Below the pieces are notes generated by a model. It searched no databases and was not told the origin of the DNA. It saw only the letters and a program-made list of their open reading frames with translations. Of a stretch of 64,000 bases of DNA, positions 59,709-64,000 are shown in pieces. Location of the stretch: contig UBUL01000027.1 of the NCBI GenBank assembly GCA_900468625.1, forward strand, positions 99,292 to 163,291, read 5' to 3'. Made by a program: the position numbers and the translations under genes. Each line of letters starts with the position of its first letter. The stretch's first letter is position 1. This DNA comes from Hyphomicrobiales bacterium. Lineage in GTDB: Bacteria > Pseudomonadota > Alphaproteobacteria > Rhizobiales > Rhizobiaceae.

Positions 59709-61769
59709 TTAACGTCTCGGAGCAATGGGGTTCGCCCACAGGCGGCCATCCGTTGGGATCGGCGCATGGTCGTGCCGCTCAGCCAGCTTTTCGATATATC
59801 GTTGCCGATAGACGCGATCGTCCTCGAATTCGATATTCTCCAAGACGATTTCCGCACCGATCTCGTAATACACATCGAGGTTGCGCAAGTCAGGCGTCGG
59901 CGTTTCGCCACGCTCACATTCGCCTTGCATTTGCCAGAACAACTGTTCGAGGCGTCGGGCCGTGCCGGGCATATCACGCAATACGCTCGTGTCTCGACGC
60001 TGCAGCAACGCGCTTCTGATCGCCGTCAGTCGATACGGATCACGCGCTAAGCCGATGGCCTTTGCCATATAATCTTCCGGCCCCCGACAAATCAGTTCAT
60101 CGGCCCCGGCGGCGGAAACGATGCTGTTGCAGAAGCGGGCGGCAAAGCCCTTGCCCGGGAAGGTGAGCACCGGCAGCCCCATTGTCAGGGCATCGGATGC
60201 CGTCGAGTGTGCCCCATAGGGAAATGTGTCGAGGAAGAGGTCGGCCAGTCCAATTCGTGCGAGATGATCCGGATTGGCAGCCTTCGCCGCGAAAATAAGT
60301 CGCTCCGGTGCTAGGCCATGTTGTTCTGCCGTCTGGCGCAGCCGCTGATTGACATCGTCCTCTCCACCGAGCAACCAAAGAACACTATTTGGGACGGCGG
60401 CAAGGATCGCCATCCATCGCGCAAAGGACGCCGCGGTGATTTTCTGCATGCCGTTGAAACAGGCGAATATGAACGCTTCCTCCGGCAGCCTAACATCCGA
60501 GCGGCTGGGCCGAGAGCCAATCAGCCGCTTGCGGTCCACCGGCTGATTGCAGGCAATCCGCAGTACCTTTTCCGTGAAATAGATTTCGTTGTCAGGCGGG
60601 ATGATATGCTCATCGGCGATGATATAGTGATGGTACGGACTTCCCATGGAGCCGGGATAGCCACAGAAATTGACGATGACCGGGGCAGGCCGGTAGGCGA
60701 ATATTTTGCTTCTCGCGTGCTTTGTATATCCATTGACATCGATGAGGATATCGATTTCGTCCTTGGCGATCAGTGAGGCCGCATCCGTATCGCTCAAGCC
60801 GGCAATGTCGCGCCAGAAACCAACGGCACTTTTTATTCGTTCCTGTGTCGCATCGTTCACTCGCGGCTCACCACAATAATAGGCCAATATTTCGACGCTA
60901 TTTTTGTCGTGTAATTCGAAAACCTCGCTCAATGCAAAGCCGACTGCATGATCTCGCAGATCCGAGGAAACATAGCCGACACGGAGCCGTTGCCCCGTTC
61001 CGGTCTTCATGCGCGGCTGCTTGCGTGGAAAATTCCTTAGATCGGGCTGGCCGACGAGTTGCTTGTTGTAGCGATAGGCCTTGGCAAGCTGAAAAAGCGG
61101 ATCGTCGATGTGGCAGGAAAGCGTCAGGGGGGACATCGCATCGAGCAGTTGCCGCGCGGAAACATGTTCTGACCCGACGAGAGTTGGCCACTTGCATTGG
61201 CGTTGCCGCAGCGCCGTCCAGTGCTGGGCAGATTCAGGCTTGTCCGGTCGCAGTTCGATCGCCTGCCATAGGGCAATCTCTGCCTCTTCAAAACGTCCAG
61301 CGTTTTCCAGTACGCGGCCAACATGCTGCAGAATCATCAAGCGGTGACCGGTCCGGTCCGCGGTGATCTCGCTCGTCGCCTCCAGATAGCCGCGCCATTG
61401 CTGCACCGCTTGGCCGATGAGGCCTTGATCTTCAAGCGCCCGGCCGAGATTGACATGTGCTTGTCCGAAGCGCGGGTCGATCTTGAGGCATGCGCGCAGG
61501 GCGTTGATTGCACCGGCGATATCCCCCAACTGTCGAAGTGTGACCGAATAATTGAAATAAATAATGTGCAACAAGGCATGCGTGTCGTTGAACGCTATCC
61601 AGGTTTTGTAGAGCTCAGCCGCAAGAGCCGTCTGACCGGCCGCGCCAAGGGCCTCGGCCGTTTGCAGGAGCTCAGGCAGGGGCAGCTGTTGATTGCGAGC
61701 CCTGATCTGCAGCTCTGCAAACTTGGAAGGGGTATCCGAGGTAACTGCATTGTCGAAAGGCATAGGCAT
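59709..61769 (-). CDS. TPR-containing GT41 (O-GlcNAc-transferase-like) glycosyltransferase
   Basis: This 686-residue protein has TPR-like helical repeats at about residues 30-190 (NYSVTLRQLGDIAGAINALR, AHVNLGRALEDQGLIGQAVQ) and then a GT41/SPINDLY-type catalytic region (RVGYVSSDLRDHAVGF, INFCGYPGSMGSP with V for I, DLFLDTFPYGAHSTASDAL). GT41 enzymes add GlcNAc or another sugar to Ser/Thr of cytoplasmic proteins, guided by the TPRs. Either of two Met codons (61769 or 61763) may start it. It is divergent from a giant Ser/Thr-rich repeat gene, its obvious candidate acceptor. That link is inference. Confidence 0.88.
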   Translation of the reverse strand: MPMPFDNAVTSDTPSKFAELQIRARNQQLPLPELLQTAEALGAAGQTALAAELYKTWIAFNDTHALLHIIYFNYSVTLRQLGDIAGAINALRACLKIDPRFGQAHVNLGRALEDQGLIGQAVQQWRGYLEATSEITADRTGHRLMILQHVGRVLENAGRFEEAEIALWQAIELRPDKPESAQHWTALRQRQCKWPTLVGSEHVSARQLLDAMSPLTLSCHIDDPLFQLAKAYRYNKQLVGQPDLRNFPRKQPRMKTGTGQRLRVGYVSSDLRDHAVGFALSEVFELHDKNSVEILAYYCGEPRVNDATQERIKSAVGFWRDIAGLSDTDAASLIAKDEIDILIDVNGYTKHARSKIFAYRPAPVIVNFCGYPGSMGSPYHHYIIADEHIIPPDNEIYFTEKVLRIACNQPVDRKRLIGSRPSRSDVRLPEEAFIFACFNGMQKITAASFARWMAILAAVPNSVLWLLGGEDDVNQRLRQTAEQHGLAPERLIFAAKAANPDHLARIGLADLFLDTFPYGAHSTASDALTMGLPVLTFPGKGFAARFCNSIVSAAGADELICRGPEDYMAKAIGLARDPYRLTAIRSALLQRRDTSVLRDMPGTARRLEQLFWQMQGECERGETPTPDLRNLDVYYEIGAEIVLENIEFEDDRVYRQRYIEKLAERHDHAPIPTDGRLWANPIAPRR

Positions 61770-62666
61770 CCCGCGGCGAATGATGTTTTGGTAGTCCTGA
61801 CGCTAAAGGACATTACCGTCGCCTTCGTTGTATCGATGCTAGCTTGCTTTGGGCTTGTCAGTCCGCCGGGAGGCTGAAGTAATTTATTCAATTTCCGATA
61901 ATTAAATTGCGGCGAAATGCAGCCACAATTGGTTGCTTATTGGAATTTGTGAAATAAAGCCGGACAACATTCATCAATTAAAGGTTGTCGTTCTCTAAGG
62001 TTGTAGGCGTTGTGTCTTCACCTAAAAATACATGTAAAAATACGTCTGCATGATACGCAAATAATCGAGAGGCAATAGGGGGATCAATAATATCCCCGAA
62101 TATGTAAGAGAAATCTTATAGATTGTTCATCTACCTTAATGAATGCAATGCTTGATTGATGATAAATAATGGCATGGATTCGTTCCCCGCTGAAAGCCAA
62201 TCTTCTCGCGTGCATGTGACGTAAAGTATATCTACGGTTGTTTTCCGTATATTTATTTGAAAATAATGTTCCGTTAACCTGAAATTAAAGGGACGCCGTT
62301 TAGTCCTTTCGTTAAGACACGAGCTGATGGCGCAATATCAGCCTGTGCTGAAGTCCGGTTTTGATCGGGCGGCTCGACGACAGCGGGTCGCTTGAAGGCA
62401 AGCGTTGGAACCAGGGCCGTTGCGGACCCTGCATGCATGAAGCCCTCCCAACGCTTCGGCTCCTGAGAGCCATGTTTCTCACAACATTCTTTCCGTTCGG
62501 CGGGATGCCAAGTCGCGTGGGCTGCAACAGCGCCCGGCTATGTCGGTGTCACGGTTTCGACGCCGCGTGCGTCGGAATCCGGGGCAAGAGATAGTGCGCT
62601 CTTTTCATGCCGCGGGCGTTTGAGAAATGACGTTTGCTATAGGTTAACATTAGGGGCCCCCGACCA
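61770..62666. other. Long AT-rich divergent intergenic region
   Basis: About 900 bases lie between the GT41 gene and the repeat-protein gene, much more AT-rich than the rest (especially 61880-62290). There is no convincing gene. Hairpins occur at 62287-62309 (AAAGGGAC / GTCCTTT) and 62400-62456 (AAGCGTTGG plus AGGGC against GCCCT plus CCAACGCTT). The length and composition suggest a regulated surface-protein promoter, perhaps bound by H-NS-like silencers or encoding a small RNA. Confidence 0.55.
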
Positions 62667-64000
62667 ATGACCTCAATCATTTCTTCCTTGACCGTCACTC
62701 AGATCAAATCTCTTTCCACCACCACCATCGCATCTTTGACGACCAATGACGTGGCAGCGTTGAGCACCACGCAGATCAAGGCGCTCTCCTCCTCGCAGAT
62801 CAAAGCCTTGAGCACGGACGATGTTGCCGCGCTGACGACGGATCAGATGAGCGCAGTCTCTCCAAGCGCGATCAAGGGCCTAAGCCTCGGGCAGTTGGCT
62901 GTCCTCGACACGACAAAGATAGAAAACCTGAGCACCGGCCAGGTCGCCGCTCTCGGTACGGATCAAATCAACGCATTCGGCTCGTCGCAAGCCGGTGCTT
63001 TGACGACCTCCCAGGTCCGCGTCCTCAGCTCGGCCCAGATCGGTGCCCTGTCGACGGACGATATTGCCAGTTTCTCCACAGACGATATTGCCGCCATCAC
63101 GACAGCGGCTCTGGCCGGCCTATCGACGGCGAACGTCGCGGCGCTTTCGTCCGATCAGGCAGCCGTGCTCAGCACGGCTCAAATCGCCGCCCTCAAGACG
63201 GGGCAGGTCAATGCGCTGACCTCGACGCAGGTCGGTGCTCTGAGCGCGTCGCAGGTGGGCACGCTCAGCTCGACGCAGGTTGCGGCCCTTAGCACCGCAA
63301 ACATTGCCGGTCTTTCAACCGTTCAGGTCGCAGCGCTCTCCGCCAAGTCGGCCGCCGGGCTCACCACGGCCCAGATCGGAGCACTCGGCTCTGACAACGT
63401 CGCTGCATTGACAACGGCTCAGGTCGGCGCGCTGAACTCCGCCCAGATCGGCGCCTTGAGCAGCAGCGAAATCGCCGGCCTTTCGACCGCTGACATCGCC
63501 GCCATCAACACTGCGGCGCTCGGAGGTCTTTCGACCGCCAATGTGGCGATCCTTTCTTCCGATCAGACAGCTGCCCTGAGGGGTGAGCAGGTTGCCGCAC
63601 TCAAGACAAGTCAGATCCATGCTCTCTCCTCCACGCAGGTCGGTGCACTGACCACTGCGCAGGTCGCCACTCTCAGTGCGACCCAGGTGGCTGCACTGAC
63701 CACCGACAATGTTGCGGGCCTTTCGACCACGCAGATCGGTGCGCTGACATCGAAGTCGGTGACCGGCCTTTCGACCGCTCAGATCGGTGCTCTGAGCTCG
63801 ACCCAGGTCGAGGCCCTGAGCCCCGCTCTCGTCGGCTCGTTGAATTCGGCCCAGATCGGCGCCCTGTCGACCGATGACATCGCCGGCTTCTCGACCGCCG
63901 ATATCGCTGCCATCACAACGGCCGCTCTTGCCGGCCTGTCGACAGCCAACGTCGCAGCGCTCTCGTCGGATCAGGCTGCCGCTTTGACGACGGCACAGGT
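62667..64000 (+). CDS. Giant octapeptide-repeat protein (probable secreted adhesin), 3' end outside window
   Basis: The frame stays open from ATG 62667 to the window end (444 codons). From residue 2 on it consists wholly of octapeptides of consensus [ST]-[ST]-x-[QDN]-[IV]-x-[AG]-[LF], for example STTQIKAL, STDDVAAL and STANVAAL, about 55 copies. A 17-unit block recurs every 136 residues. About a third of residues are Ser or Thr; no Cys and no signal peptide are seen. Export would therefore need a C-terminal signal, as in type I secreted adhesins. The ribosome site is weak (AGGGG, 11 bases away). The function is unknown; a surface adhesin or matrix protein is likely. Confidence 0.85.
   Translation, partial: MTSIISSLTVTQIKSLSTTTIASLTTNDVAALSTTQIKALSSSQIKALSTDDVAALTTDQMSAVSPSAIKGLSLGQLAVLDTTKIENLSTGQVAALGTDQINAFGSSQAGALTTSQVRVLSSAQIGALSTDDIASFSTDDIAAITTAALAGLSTANVAALSSDQAAVLSTAQIAALKTGQVNALTSTQVGALSASQVGTLSSTQVAALSTANIAGLSTVQVAALSAKSAAGLTTAQIGALGSDNVAALTTAQVGALNSAQIGALSSSEIAGLSTADIAAINTAALGGLSTANVAILSSDQTAALRGEQVAALKTSQIHALSSTQVGALTTAQVATLSATQVAALTTDNVAGLSTTQIGALTSKSVTGLSTAQIGALSSTQVEALSPALVGSLNSAQIGALSTDDIAGFSTADIAAITTAALAGLSTANVAALSSDQAAALTTAQ
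62668..64000 (+). repeat. 24-bp tandem repeats nested in a 408-bp super-repeat
   Basis: The coding repeat unit is 24 bases (8 codons). A longer block of 408 bases (17 units) is seen from 63084, again from 63492 and again from 63900 where the window cuts it. Each copy begins with codons for D-I-A-A-I followed by TAALAGL/TAALGGL and STANVA. Copies differ mostly at third positions and a few codons. Confidence 0.85.

Noticed and set aside
62312..62594. Short overlapping frames on both strands before the repeat gene
   Set aside because: They fall on the hairpin region, have no ribosome site and look non-coding.
63315..63620. Minus-strand open frame inside the repeat gene
   Set aside because: It is the reverse reading of the 24-bp repeats and is open only because of the repeat's codon pattern.
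62667..64000. CRISPR array as an explanation for the periodic repeats
   Set aside because: The period is 24 bases with no spacer/repeat alternation, and the reading frame is open throughout, so this is a coding repeat.
1..64000. tRNA, rRNA, integrase or replication genes
   Set aside because: No cloverleaf sequence, rRNA motif, phage-type integrase or repABC-like gene was recognised. A dedicated tRNA scan was not possible, so a missed tRNA cannot be excluded.

Overview
The window looks like a replicon segment from a rhizobium-type alphaproteobacterium (Rhizobium/Agrobacterium/Sinorhizobium group). The base composition is GC-rich, most genes have clear GGAG-type ribosome sites, and ABC uptake systems with dedicated regulators are abundant. 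There is a stachydrine (proline betaine) demethylation module of the Sinorhizobium stc type, RIME-like intergenic palindromes and several small rhizobial proteins (DUF2934, DUF3008). No rRNA, tRNA, CRISPR array or replication origin was seen. The dense catabolic clusters suggest a chromid or megaplasmid, but that is inference.

Region by region. 1-5.5 kb: a minus-strand operon of GntR regulator, DapA-like aldolase/deaminase, aldehyde dehydrogenase, FAD amine/amino-acid oxidase and an OpuAC-like betaine-binding protein that runs off the left edge. 5.7-7.3 kb: two curlin subunits flanking a CsgH-like gene. 7.4-14 kb: M16 metalloprotease, flotillin-like SPFH protein, CsoR-type metal sensor and small or decayed genes. 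14-24.5 kb: a SorC-regulated carbohydrate regulon with an FGGY kinase, split transketolase, ribose-type ABC importer, two SDR dehydrogenases and a second triosephosphate isomerase, with three matching operator palindromes. 24.65-25.5 kb: FMN riboswitch and ribB. 25.6-35.8 kb: the stachydrine region, with a betaine ABC importer, ProC-like reductase, TetR regulator, StcD-like N-methylproline demethylase, Rieske demethylase, its reductase and a LysR regulator.

36-44.1 kb: a sugar ABC operon with GMC oxidoreductase and a xylose-isomerase-like epimerase, under a LacI regulator whose probable operators are visible. 44.3-49.8 kb: a second LacI gene below a 40-bp perfect palindrome, an ABC importer without its own ATPase, and a GH172/DUF2961 glycosidase. 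49.9-58.4 kb: accessory DNA with a Phd/PIN toxin-antitoxin pair, an SDR, a serine hydrolase, a frameshifted ParE, fragments of a siderophore ATPase and of IS66, small stress-type proteins and a three-gene copper-binding operon.

58.4-64 kb: a GT-A-like glycosyltransferase and a TPR/GT41 (O-GlcNAc-transferase-like) protein lie beside an AT-rich divergent region and an open-ended gene built wholly of Ser/Thr-rich octapeptides. That gene has 24-bp units nested in a 408-bp super-repeat. A cytoplasmic O-glycosylation system dedicated to a giant repeat surface protein is the most interesting hypothesis here.
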